Of a DNA stretch of 64,000 bases, positions 35,065 to 45,959 are shown in pieces. A program made the translations under genes and the position numbers. Source of the stretch: Periconia sp. R9002 (taxonomy: Eukaryota > Ascomycota > Dothideomycetes > Pleosporales > Periconiaceae); contig JAMAHW010000067.1 of assembly GCA_023627715.1 (NCBI GenBank), positions 62,001 to 126,000 on the forward strand, given 5' to 3'. Under the pieces are notes generated by a model. The model had not been told where the DNA came from and ran no database searches. It worked only from the letters and a program-made list of their open reading frames with translations. The first letter of the stretch is position 1; every line of letters starts with the position of its first letter.

Positions 35065-36645
35065 ATGAAGTATCAAAACCCCGCATCCGTTCTTCTTCTC
35101 GCAGGCGTGAGCAGTGCTCTCCCTACACCCCAGTTGCCTTCGATCCCTGGCTTGCCTTCCCTGACCAATCCATCTAGCGGTGGTATGTTATACTCTAGTT
35201 GCAAAATCATCTGTCCTTAAGACACTGATAATGTAATGAACCCTCTACCCCTGGATATAACTGACTCTGTACGTGACGCAGGTTCTGGACTTGGTGGACT
35301 CACCGGCGGCTTACCTTCTCTTCCAATTCCAAGCAGCGGTGCTGGATTGGGTGGACTTACAGGCGGTCTACCTTCTCTCCCAATTCCAAGCGGAGGTGCT
35401 GGGGGACTTGGCGGACTTCTTGGTGGTGGTGGTGGCCTACCTTCTCTCCCAATTCCTAGCGGCGGTGCTGGTCTTGGTGGGCTAAGCGGTGGTCTACCTT
35501 CCCTTCCAATTCCAAGCAGTGGTGCTGGACTTGGCGGGCTCACTGGCGGTTTGCCTTCACTCCCAATTCGAAGGAGCAGCGAGGCTGGGGGACTCGGCGG
35601 CCTACCCTCTCTCCCAATTCCGAGCGGAGGTGCTGGGGGACTTGGCGGACTTCTTGGTGGTGGTGGTCTACCTTCCCTCCCAATTCCAAGCAGCGATGCT
35701 GGATTGGGTGGGCTCACCGGCGGTTTACCTTCTCTCCCAATTCCAAGCGGAGGTGCTGGCGGAGGTGCTGGGGGACTTGGCGGACTCCTTGGTGGTCTAG
35801 GAAATCCCAGCAGTGGGTCTGGTGGGATCCCTTCTATTCCTAAGATTCCCTCTGGGAGTGGGTCTGGCGGGCTCCCTTCTTTTCCTAAAATCCCATCTGG
35901 GGGTGCTGGAGGGTCTGGAATTCCCTCTATTCCTGGCGTGCCTTCGATTCCGCTTCCTACCGGAGCTGTCGGTGGTGGTCTGCCCTCTCTACCCCGCGCA
36001 AACGCGGTCCCTAGCACTGGTGCCGCCCTTCCTAGCTTCGGTGGAAGCGGGACTGAGAACGGTCTCGATTCTGGTAGCTGCGGTGATATGACTGTCATCT
36101 TTGCTCGCGGTACTGGAGAACCTGGAAACGTTGGTATCATCTCTGGTCCCCCCATGTTCAAGAGCTTGAAGGCCAAGTTGGGAGACAAGGTTGTTATTCA
36201 GGGAGTTGACTACCCTGCTAGCGCTGCTGTAAGTTTCTACCAGTGATTTTATTTGGGTGAGATTAGGCTGACAACATTCGTATAGGGCAACGCCAACATG
36301 GGTGCTGCGGGAGGACCCGCCATGGCTGAGTCTGTCAAGAAGGCACGATCCAAGTGCCCCGACACTAAGATCATTCTTTCGGGTTATTCGCAGGGCGCAA
36401 TGGTCGTGCACAATGCTTTCCAGCAGGGTGTCTCCTCCGCCGATATCTCGGGCGCCGTTCTCTTTGGCGACCCATTGAAGACGATGAAAGTTGGTGACTT
36501 GGCCGCAGACAAAGTCAAGGAGTTCTGTGGTACTTCCGATGCTATCTGCGGAACTGGCCAATCCCCCGCTGGTGGACACCTGAGCTATGGCAGCGTTGCT
36601 GATGAGGCGGCTGCTTTTGCTATTCAAGCTGCTGGCCTTGCTTAA
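35065..36645 (+). CDS. Cutinase (CE5) with a long N-terminal repeat region
   Basis: Three exons: 35065-35182, 35282-36228 and 36286-36645, 1,425 nt, 474 residues. A signal peptide (MKYQNPASVLLLAGVSSALP) is followed by a Gly/Leu/Pro/Ser repeat region of about 250 residues with eight LPSLPI units, then the cutinase domain from about residue 305. The domain shows DMTVIFARGTGEPGNVG, the nucleophile GYSQG (Ser 390), GTSDAICGTG (Asp 440) and GHLSYG (His 453), giving the full catalytic triad with the usual Cys pattern. It hydrolyses cutin or related polyesters outside the cell. Classic cutinases have about 220 residues, so the repeat region doubles the length; it may act as a flexible linker or wall-interaction segment. 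The next genes also encode secreted or surface proteins. Confidence 0.95.
35282..35830 (+). repeat. Coding minisatellite in the cutinase gene
   Basis: Degenerate tandem units of about 50-70 bp encode GLGGLxGGLPSLPIPSxGA. Eight LPSLPI copies occur between about 35308 and 35745, with small insertions of GG/GL. Unit borders vary, suggesting slippage or unequal exchange. A long open frame on the opposite strand is a by-product of the repeat. Confidence 0.85.
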
Positions 36646-37440
36646 AGAATGTCTACTTTCTTTCGTTCTAGTGAGACTATTCTTGTATGAGGATCTTTTC
36701 TCAATTCTTTCTCAACCGGCTTGAGCCATCTTTGTTAGAGTATATGAAGTTGGATGCTGTTGCGTACATATGTAGTCAATTGAGTGTCTACTTAAGTGTT
36801 TTTTTCCGTCTGAACATGGGTGCCATTCAACTCATCAGATGTGGGCTTAGCAGTGTGCAACTGATAATAGAAAAATGTGAGGTTTTGATTTGAGGGTAGA
36901 AACTTGGGGGCGGATCTCCGATATACACAGGGATGAATTGTGGTTCCATGTACGCGCTCCCGCAGGCAAAGGAAAATCCAACGTCAAATCACCCATATTG
37001 ATATCTAACTACATAGTTTTGAGTCTTATTTGCACACTTAGAGAGCTACTTCAATGTGCCGATTGCGTTTGTCAACATGCAGGGGTTTTAGCGAATCGGG
37101 CGTGCTCCTGCTCATTTACGATATCCGATACTTACATTTTTTAAATCGAGGTTTATGTCATGTGTACCTACAGGTACGTAAGGCAACGGCTTATGTGTCA
37201 TATGCTGATTCGTACACAGAATCTGGAACTTCGATGTATATAACCAAAAGCGGAAACTCGCCTGCATGTTGAGGGGACTGCTTTCGGGACCACCTTGGCA
37301 AACTCAGCCTCGTGAACCAGACACTCACAGCTCCCTTTCTCTGAACTCTCTTCTTATACATACTGTGATTGTAACGCTTGAGTAGCAGTGAAACAGTAGA
37401 ATGCTTGACCTCCACCTCTCTATCACACCGAGTTTCTATC
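36646..37440. other. Intergenic stretch without a recognised gene
   Basis: 3' flank of the cutinase gene, then the promoter of the next gene. Frames below 105 codons only, no motif. Confidence 0.5.
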
Positions 37441-38310
37441 ATGCGTCGTTGGATAGCAGCGTGGCTCTATATTGTCCTGCCGACAGGCTCTGCTTCTCCC
37501 CAGTCGAACAATAACAATGTTCTAACTGTCGTCCCACGGTCGTCCAGCACGGCCAATTATGGCGGGTATGGACCGCCCGGAAATGCACTTCCAACAACGA
37601 CTGCTTCTTCGAGTGAGAATGTCTGTGGATGGTGGTTGGAAGGCCAAAGTAAGTTGACCCTAGTAGCTCCTGATCCTGGATATAACTGTTGAATAGAGAC
37701 CAGCCGTTGGATTTGTTCATCGTCGTGCGCGGTAGCCACTTACACCACTCCCAATATACTCTTCTGCCCACAGAATGAAGTACAACCGTATACAGAATTT
37801 TTCGCGTATGGACAGTGGCCTCAGCGCGGGTGTCAAGGATATCAGTGGTGTTGGTACGCATGCTAGCTTCTTGCGTTTGGTAGAACAGCCCATCGTTAGG
37901 ATCGCATAGCTAATACAACAACCAGTGGCAAGGATCAACCCTTTGCCGTTAGATTTGACATCAACAACGGCGCTACCATTATGTCGGTATGCCTGCCATC
38001 AACCCGTAACGATCCCATCCTGACCCAGACGTTCGTGACGCAACTCGGGTCCCTTTCCGCTCGCCACTCCACGTATACGCCCCCTTACTCACTTGCTTCC
38101 GCTTCCTCGACATCCAATCCCCGAGTCGCTTCGTCTCCGACGAGCCAGTCTACGTCATCTAGTCAGCCTTCTGAGGTGTCAAAACCATCCGAAGATAAGG
38201 GATTGAACACGGAAGCCAAAGCTGGAATAGGTGTGGGTGTTCCAGGCGCAGTTGTTGCAGTAGGGCTTATAGTGTCATGGTGCTGGAAAAAGCTAAGACC
38301 TCGGGCTTGA
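37441..38310 (+). CDS. Single-pass cell-surface protein, Ser/Thr-rich
   Basis: Three exons: 37441-37648, 37697-37853 and 37926-38310, 750 nt, 249 residues. A signal peptide (MRRWIAAWLYIVLPTGSA) leads to an ectodomain with a CGWWLEG motif and paired Cys (WICSSSC, LFCPQN, GCQGYQWCC), then a long Ser/Thr/Pro stalk (about residues 165-210), one membrane segment (IGVGVPGAVVAVGLIVSWC) and a short basic tail. This layout is that of fungal wall-sensor or Mid2-like surface proteins. No family name can be given. The second intron's donor (GTACGC at 37854) is inferred from frame and is the least certain part of the model. Confidence 0.75.
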
Positions 38311-38664
38311 AGTATAGAAAAGCTGTGAATATAGGATAATAATCAAATAACATAAGAAAGAAGAATAGCACAGGAATGGGTATATAGACGAAAGGAAATG
38401 GAGCTCAGGAAAATGCTTGGGCCTTGATACTCCAGATCACCACCGGTTCGCACTTATCGGGTTCTTCTGTTTGGCGTCAGCCATTATCTCGATGAAGCAG
38501 AATAGTCAGGGAGGGTAGCTGAATTGTGAGAGTTTTAAGATTATAAACTTTTTCGATTTGAAACACTGCGAGTGATTTGATTTCGTGACACATGTTTACC
38601 ACAGTAATCCTTATGTGATTTATTTCGAACCTCTAATCTACTGCATCTTTCCCAAAACCAGTTC
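38311..38664. other. Short intergenic stretch between convergent genes
   Basis: 3' ends of the surface-protein gene (plus) and of the AA9 gene (minus) face each other. AT-rich, no other feature seen. Confidence 0.5.
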
Positions 38665-39945
38665 TCAAGAGTTCTTGGTCACGACATCGTTATTCCCGTC
38701 CCATACTACCGGTCTAGGCTCATGAAAGTCTCTAATATCGTACGTCTCATTGCCAACATCAGCGTAGAAGTATATTTCTTCCGACAGATAAGCATATCAT
38801 CTTCGATTAGATTCATCAATACAGTACTTACCCTTTTGGCCAAATGTATACACTCCTGGGATCTTGACCGTTGGACCTGGGACGCCTTCCGCGGATTTTG
38901 AATTCATAATTTTGATGTGTGCACAATTGGTGTAGAACTGTGCTCCTTGACTTCGTGGTATTTAGTAGGAGGACTCACTGCTAAGAGGAATATGATACGC
39001 ATTCGGTGGGTAACTTACAGCGAGTCGACTGGGAGTGGGTATATATGTTCGAAGCGAAGGAGGTAATCACCCGCTGGAGTCTTCTTGGGTATAGTGAAGT
39101 TCCACTGCACAATGACTTCATATTAGCAAGCCGATTCCTAGGCGGCGAAAATACAGTCGGCGTTATTCCCGGAATTGGGAACGTTTGTATTAAACCGCAC
39201 TTACGCTCTTAGCCTGATAAGTACCCCACTGATGTTTCCAGTAATACTCATCGTTTGGCGGTTCGGACTGATTCGTTCTCCCCACCACGCTCAATATCTT
39301 AAACCAATCGCCATTCCCTTCATACTCATCGAGTGAACCCGGAGCTCGTGATAACCAAGCTGTCGCGGGCCCAGGATGATACAAATTAGGCCAACGCTAT
39401 TGATATCAGATGGACGTCCCAGGAAGTGTTGCTGCGGAGGTGTATAACATACGTCCCATGGCATGACAGGTGCACCTTCGATGGGCAGTCCCACCGTAGT
39501 ATTGACTGCAAAGCCCACGGTATCTCCTGCGTGTACGACTGCAGTCTTGGGCTTGAACCACGCTTTGGTTGCATTTCTGCCGCACCGAAGGTCGGATAAG
39601 GAGGGGTCTACGATCGGAATGATGTAGTCGTAGTCGAATTTTGGGTTGTCGCCGTTGTCCTGCGGGCTTATTTTTCTGTGGGGCAGGATTATAAGTGATG
39701 ATTCGAGGGCGGAGGCGGGAATGATTCGATTACCGAATATATTCCCATGGCTCACTCCATGACTTGTTGACCATTAGGCGATCAAAGAAGTCTGTCGGAT
39801 GAAATTTTGGTTAGTTTCCTGTTTTCCATTCATGGGAGAAAGCGCGTATCAGATCTTCGTAAAAGAAATAGTGAAGACGTAACATACAATGAGCATTTGC
39901 ACCCACCAACTCGCACGCAATGGCGTATAGTACAGTTGACTTCAT
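38665..39945 (-). CDS. AA9 lytic polysaccharide monooxygenase
   Basis: Seven exons on the minus strand: 39945-39888, 39791-39734, 39675-39453, 39396-39205, 39104-39019, 38950-38832 and 38777-38665, 849 nt, 282 residues. The signal peptide (MKSTVLYAIACELVGANA) is cut directly before His 19, which becomes the N-terminal His of the copper brace. NLYHPGPATAWLS supplies the second His (about 120) and GAQFYTNCAH the axial Tyr (about 212). Further family landmarks are EPWEYIR, DLRCGRNA, AGDTVGFAV and PAGDYLLRFEHI. AA9 enzymes oxidatively cleave cellulose or related glucans outside the cell. Length and domain are normal; no cellulose-binding module is seen. The last two splice sites were chosen because they keep frame and restore family sequence. 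Confidence 0.9.
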
Positions 39946-40002
39946 TCTCACACAGAAGAACGCAGCAATCCGACACTGAAAGGAAGTGACTTGCAGACGT
40001 AG

Positions 40003-40010
40003 TATTTAAA
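40003..40010 (-). promoter_or_regulatory. TATA-like element of the AA9 gene
   Basis: The minus strand reads TTTTAAATACT about 60 bases before the start codon at 39945. Confidence 0.35.
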
Positions 40011-40616
40011 AGCAAGCTTGAATCTAAAATAGCACTCCCATATTATCGCACTGGCTCGCAGTACCCGGTTCCCAACATACGCGCGTCACGTACATGTCGC
40101 AATGGGCGAGATCTTGAACCTCAGTGGCCATAACCATACGAGACACTGTATTCTATATGAATGTAGCATGTCACTGTTGTAATTACGTATTGGCGAAACT
40201 ATTTTGTAACGTGGCGGATCGTATTGTAATATACTGATATAATGAGATTGGTAGGAATTGATTAAGAGCCTCTTTTGCCGAGTACCCTGCCTCTATCCTT
40301 GGAGAATCACCCATCGCGCACCTTCTGAAAGAAATATCCTCAATATTTTGGTGAATAGAAGAAATGAGTGATTCTTGAATGTTCATTATGGTGTAGGAAT
40401 GGAAACAGGAAAGGGGATGGCTGTCCAGAGAAACAGCTTAGGAAGCAATGTGCCGCTGGTATAACGTTGATTTCCACAGCAGTTGTAGTAACTCTTCAGA
40501 GGCTCAAAGGTAGAATGAAGAAGTCAGAAGGGGCTCGCAGGTGTATATCCATCTAAAGGTAGTCGATCAAATGTAAACACTTGTTCCTCGTGATATTTAC
40601 CTCTACCTTATCTCAA

Positions 40617-40634
40617 CTTACCTAATTGGGTAAG
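40617..40634. repeat. 18-bp palindrome CTTACCTAATTGGGTAAG
   Basis: Near-perfect inverted repeat, one of several short palindromes in this intergenic stretch. Confidence 0.7.
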
Positions 40635-40659
40635 ACCTCCCTCAAATCATCCATTACTG

Positions 40660-40677
40660 TAGGGTTAGGGTTAGGGT
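40660..40677 (+). repeat. Short telomere-like tract, TAGGGT x3
   Basis: TAGGGTTAGGGTTAGGGT, three in-register units of the fungal telomere repeat TTAGGG, inside otherwise unique sequence. Confidence 0.85.
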
Positions 40678-40705
40678 CAGATCTCGTAGAGTTGGGGTAA
40701 GATGA

Positions 40706-40725
40706 ACCTTCCCAATATGGAAGGT
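40706..40725. repeat. 20-bp palindrome ACCTTCCCAATATGGAAGGT
   Basis: Same CCTTCC..GGAAGG arms as the motif repeated at 22381-22633, with a different centre. Confidence 0.75.
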
Positions 40726-41970
40726 AGAAAGAGGAGTGTCGATCATAGCGGGATACAAACATTTGTTCGAAAACGGGAAGTCCTGATCGGGAAGCGTGAA
40801 TGCGTACCACGTGACATCTGCAAACACACCGTAGAGATAGGGCATCGCTGACGCCCATTGGGTCAGACTTTCAACAAGATAAAGCAGTAGGATGGCAGGG
40901 TAGTAATGTTTAATGTAACATGACATTTTCATGTAGGAAATGCTACCTCCACGTGCAGACGTAGAGGCAGGCCAGCATCGTGACAGACCTGCCGGCACTT
41001 GTTGTTGCTAAAGCGCTCGGGAAGAAATGTGATGTATGTTGAAACATCGGGTACGAGATTTTGCAAAGTCTATTCTAAATCCGAGTTGTCGATCGAAGTG
41101 ACATGCGCACCAGTATACTTTGAACTGACGCCATGCGACAGATGTCACGGCTCTGAACCTTAACGTACGTGCGGGTACGTATCATAACCCGGGCCCTATC
41201 GATACGAGAAGTATGAAGATGAATTGCTATACCAAGATTCTGCGAGCCCGCCACGAGCGTCCCATTAAGCCTCGTGAATCTCTCGCTTCCGTCGTGTGAT
41301 GCCGGGTTAACTCAACTTCCTAATCTGGTAATTAAACCTTGTCCATCCCCACACCCACCCCGTCAGCCCAAGCAGAAAGCTGGCAAAGTAAAATCGCATG
41401 GGGCCCCGAATGAGTTTCCCGGTCATGGTCAGCGACCTGATGCACGCTCTTCTCGTGGTTCATACGCGTGAGCGCCGTCCTACCGGTTCATCATTTCGGG
41501 CGAAAGATAAGTGCAAGGGTTATATACCAATAGACGCGTTGCGCCTCCGTGTTTGCAGACTTGACAACAACACACTCAGCTTTGTTGTCTTCTTGGATGT
41601 CTTATGGCGAAGTCAGGCTTTGTGATACCTTCACGCATGGCTGCGGCGCGTGGACGCGAGGTGACGGGCGTAAGGTTCTGAAAGCTGACGGCATCTGCGG
41701 GAGCTTCCTTTTTGTACACATGTCCGTCGTGGAATGCAACGTCCTCGAGGGCATCGATTGGCCTTGGGCGAACAGCAGTTCCTGGTACCGTTCGCATGCG
41801 TCACTACCACACCTGCCTTACGGCATGCCATGTTTGTTGAACGCTTGATAAAGCCGCGATAAGAGATGGCAAGATGGCAGAAGTATATTAAGTGGAGAAA
41901 GGTGGTCAATGTTGAGATATTTCAAATCGAACAGAATTTGGTTTTTCTCTGGATCTTATTTTATTAGAAC

Positions 41971-43169
41971 ATGAAGCAGTATCATTCTCTGAGATTTTTC
42001 TTACTGCACGGCCTGGCCGCTGCTGTTCCTCTCAATGGAAGACTTGATGTCCGCCATACCACTGAGACAGTTGAGGGTGGAATAGTCGACTGGATTCCAA
42101 TCCAGTCTCAGGCACCTAACGGTAACATCGCATCTCCGCCTCCTCTTCCAGTCTTCAACTCAGTGCTTTCCTCCAACACGTCTACCCCAACTCCATTTGA
42201 TTCCGAGAAGGGACCTGAGGGCACTGTGCCTATCCTTCGCAGCACTGGTGCTTCAATCATTAAACAACCTCCCCCTGGCATTAGCTCCAAGAACGACCAC
42301 CAGAAGCGTGCTGTTGGAGACCACTGGTACGCCTCCTCGGCTCAGACAGTAGCGAACCATGGAGGATCAGCTTCGTACTCGCTGTTCAAAGCTTGGACTG
42401 AAGCCGGATCAGACTTCTCGTTGATACAAGCTGCCATCATCAAAACCAATGTCCCCAAGCCGGGCGACAACTCTCAGCAGATTACCCAGACCGTAGAAGC
42501 TGGCTGGATCAACTACCCCGACCAGGTTGCTGCCCCTCATCTCTTCGCCTACTATACTACCAATGGCTATACCGCCCAGGGAAACAACGTTGGGGGATGG
42601 AACCGAGACGTGGCCGGATGGGTGCAGACAGACAGCAGCATCTACCCCGGCGTTTCCTTTTCACCACTTTCCGCCCGCGGTAGCACACAGTATGACCTAC
42701 AGATTCGATGGTACCTGTACCAGGGCAACTGGTGGCTCTTTGCGTTGGGCCGCTACATCGGATACTACCCGGCATCTCTTTTTGGTGCTGGCACTGATGC
42801 TTCAAGGAGTCTTCAGCAGGAAGCTAGTCACATCAACTACTACGGCGAGATCTATGACAGCCACCCGCAGCTCACCAAGACCGATATGGGGAGTGGAAAC
42901 TGGCCAGAGAGCGGATTTGGCCAGAGTGGGTATATCAGGAACATGGTCTACACTGACACCAGCGATGTAGATCGAACTTATGATGGAAGCCGGGGATTAG
43001 TCATTAGCGATACGAACCGTTATCGCATGTCTGCCTCGTGGAACAGTGGATCGAGTAAGTTTCTAAATATTATTTTTTATTTTCATGCAATCAATGCTAA
43101 TACGAACTAGACTGGGGAAGTTACTTTTACCTTGGTGGACCTGGAGCTGGCGGAGTGATCGATGGGTAG
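41971..43169 (+). CDS. Secreted neprosin-domain (DUF239) protein
   Basis: Two exons: 41971-43054 and 43111-43169, 1,143 nt, 380 residues. An N-terminal signal peptide is followed by a Pro/Ser-rich propeptide with KR at residues 112-113 (NDHQKRAVGDHWY), a probable Kex2 cut that would free the mature domain. The C-terminal part is the neprosin domain: IIKTN, VEAGW (Glu 176), DLQIRWYLYQGNWWLFALGRYIGYYPASLF and INYYGEIYDS (Glu 293). The two glutamates correspond to the catalytic pair of the glutamic-peptidase family. It therefore may be a secreted prolyl-type or broad peptidase; fungal members are mostly uncharacterised. Confidence 0.9.
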
Positions 43170-43313
43170 ATCAATCGCAATGCATATCTCGAGGGGGGAG
43201 ATTAGACAGCTGACGCTTCATGTATATAGTGTGGGGCATTTTCCGGTATATAGAAAGATTGATGGAAGTATTTCATGGTTGTAAAGAATTCAGATTTTCT
43301 CAATTCAAACCAT

Positions 43314-44365
43314 TTAACCCGTACTGTCACCGTATTTCGCGACGAGTTTCTTCATGATGCTAGCTGCGCCGGAACGGTAGCTTCCTCCGAAAAGCGCATA
43401 ATGGTTCAAATGATGGTACAGCTCGTAAAGTGATATTCTGTCATCGTACTCGTCAACAGGATCAGTTTTTGGACACAAAGCATGGTATTCCTGTAGAAAG
43501 CCCCCGCCGAATCCCCCGAACATTTTCATAATTCCAATTTCGTACTCATTATGCGCATAGCATGCACTTGGGTCATATACCACGTCTTCTACGTTGCCGT
43601 CTTTGGTTCCGATGCGCCCAACACCAGCGTTCCCGCTCCACAGGTCACCGTGAACGACGACCGGTGATATGGGTTTGCCATTGTTGAGATGCGAATCTCC
43701 CAAAAGATGGGGCACAACTTTGGATGCAGTGGTTTCGACTAGGTTGTGGAGGTCCTTGTCTACACCATTATTTTTCTCCGCACGTTGGAGAATGAAACGA
43801 AGACGATTATTTGCATAGAACTCGGCCCAAGAGCTCTTAAAGCTATTGTCTTGTGGAGTGTCTCCGCAACACGTAGTGACTGGAAATCCAAACATGGGCA
43901 TATCGAAACCATCTGGGTTTGGTGCGGGTGTGGTGTGCAGCTTAGCCAGTTTCGAGGCAAGAGATTGGGTGGTTGATTTGGCGGCGGATCGAGAACTCAG
44001 CTGTAGGTATTCCGTGACAAGGAAGTAGGTATGGGGATGAGAAGTGAATTTGCCGCAACCAAATGAGTTGGGACAGAGAGTGGGGACAATATCGTGCATC
44101 GCAGCAAGTGAGGCATGTTCTCCTTTGGTACTGTTAGAGGCCACATGTACACGTATAGTATGGATCATTTCGCACCCTCAAACATGATTTCTGCATCTTT
44201 CCCTTGCCCTGTTTTCATGAAATACTCCTGCTCCGTCCCGTCGTCTAGTCTAGACGTGATCTTATATGTTGACGCCGAGCTACACCCTCCTCCGCCTGCA
44301 GAGGATAGCGTTGTCTTTTCGGGGTTTAATCGCAGGAGCTTTAGAACAGCTGAATCGACCTTCAT
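43314..44365 (-). CDS. Fructosamine / ketosamine-3-kinase-like protein
   Basis: Two exons on the minus strand: 44365-44176 and 44122-43314, 999 nt, 332 residues. It has the aminoglycoside-phosphotransferase-like fold of the FN3K family: SSAGGGGCSSASTYKI (nucleotide loop), EYFMKTGQG (Lys), FEGEHASLAAM joined across the intron, TEYLQL hinge, VVVHGDLWSGNAG (catalytic His-Gly-Asp loop) and YDPSACYAHNEYEIG (metal-binding Asp). These enzymes phosphorylate glycated lysines so that they can break down, a protein-repair role in the cytosol. Start taken at MKVDSAVLKLL, typical for fungal members; an in-frame frame reaches further upstream to 44485. Confidence 0.9.
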
Positions 44366-45959
44366 GGTTAAGTCGCCTGCCCTCTTCGTGATGGTTCTGA
44401 GCATCGGTGTCGCGCAGATAATTGGAGGTAAACTCTTCGCTGCATGGTGTAGGTACACCCTTGCTATCATGACGTCAGGTCCCAAATGAGACTAGTCGCT
44501 CATCGCCAACTTCAACCTCAACATCAAACGAGCCTCAGCCTCCGTACATTGCGAGCCGGAACAATCAACTGGATACTGACATTAAAATTACGCGCGCACA
44601 AAACGACCCTCGCAAGCACAAGACTGGGTGAAACGTGCTAAGAAATGGCTGGTCACAGAACCCGATGGGAATGACTGCGAACGACGTAAGATCATTGTCC
44701 ACGAAAAGAGATATAGATTTTGGATGTTTCCTTCCTCAGCCTGTACTGCATTCGTATAGAAAACCCTGTGAATTCGTTGTCCAAGAACTTCTTCCTTGAG
44801 ATCGCCCCGCAAGAGCGGAAACGTAAACTCAATGAAAAAAAAAATAACAGGAAGGGCTGGATAGATAGCCATGGGCAGACTCGCACCCGCACAGCTCGAA
44901 AAATGCACCTTCTACGTTCCGTACGGAACCGTTGTTTAATCCTAGCGCGATCAGTGATGATGTTGGGGGTTGACATACCGTTGTACACACAAATCTTCTG
45001 AAGCTCGAGGGCGCAGCGCGGTATGCAGCGAATTCTTCTGCATCCGCGCCACTACCAGACGCAAGCGCAGAACTAATCTCAAGGACTGGTGCGCCTCTTT
45101 GTCGCAGGATTCCACCATCACAGCGTACTCTGGCGAGCTGGATCGCACGATAATAGGCCACGATTGCTCACAGCAAGCTCATAGCGAGTCCGCATACCGG
45201 AAAGGCTCGTACTGACTGGCTGGGATTCTTGGTTCGTGCGTGCCGTAGCAAAACCCCGGTGGTAATGCTCGTGCCGACGCAAGACGAACCCCCCATTCCG
45301 AGTTCATCATGATGTTGCGGGAAAACGCCCCATAACAATTTGTCGGTATGTGTGGGAGGGAGGGCGCCCCAGTGTGCAGGGAGAGAGGATTACTGACAGG
45401 CGGGCCCACAATACCGAGCTTTCCGTACACCTTCCAGTACAGGCACAGGAATGATCGCTAGGACCGGTGTGCCTTTGTGATGATGGGCACCACCTGCAGG
45501 TTGGTTACCAGGCTGACTCTTGCGAGCCAGAACGTCTGGTCTACTACCTCGGCAGCAGAAGTTGTGCCGGTGCAATATACGGGAGGAAGAATAAAAGATG
45601 AGAGCGCGCCAATGATAGACCGCTTTTGAAAAGGTTCGTATCAAAGAAATCCAAAGTGACTGGAGGTTTTGGTTGTGTGGGAAGCGAGCGGGCGGGCGGG
45701 GTCGCTCTTATAGCCAGCAGTGTGGGCCCGTGCCTTCATCGCCTTGGCGATATTCACAACCCTAAGCGTGGTATCTACACCCAAGCGCCGTTTATTCACC
45801 CCCCGGACCGTCTCTCCAAACCCAAACAAGCCGCTTCCATTCGTCAATCTGTCGAAACTTTTTTCTAAATCCCTGATCTTCTCCTTTCACCTTTCACCAG
45901 CACCTTTCCACCAACTGCGATAGAACGCTGAGCTACCTAGTACCTCAAGACGAATATCG
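44366..45959. other. 1.6-kb intergenic stretch without a recognised gene
   Basis: Frames of 60-125 codons occur on both strands and overlap, none with a motif or a believable spliced model. The last 100 bases are pyrimidine-rich (CTTTCACCTTTCACC) and form the leader of the F-box gene. Confidence 0.45.

Larger units (their letters stand above)
40011..41970. other. 2-kb intergenic stretch with telomere-like and palindromic motifs
   Basis: No protein-coding gene recognised; frames stay below about 115 codons and show no motif. It contains the TTAGGG-type tract at 40660 and palindromes at 40617, 40706 and near 41314 described elsewhere. The right end is the promoter of the neprosin gene. Confidence 0.5.

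Noticed and set aside
35217..36188. 323-codon open frame antisense to the cutinase gene
   Set aside because: It is a by-product of the Gly/Pro-rich repeat, which is also stop-free on the opposite strand. The plus strand carries a complete cutinase with triad and introns.
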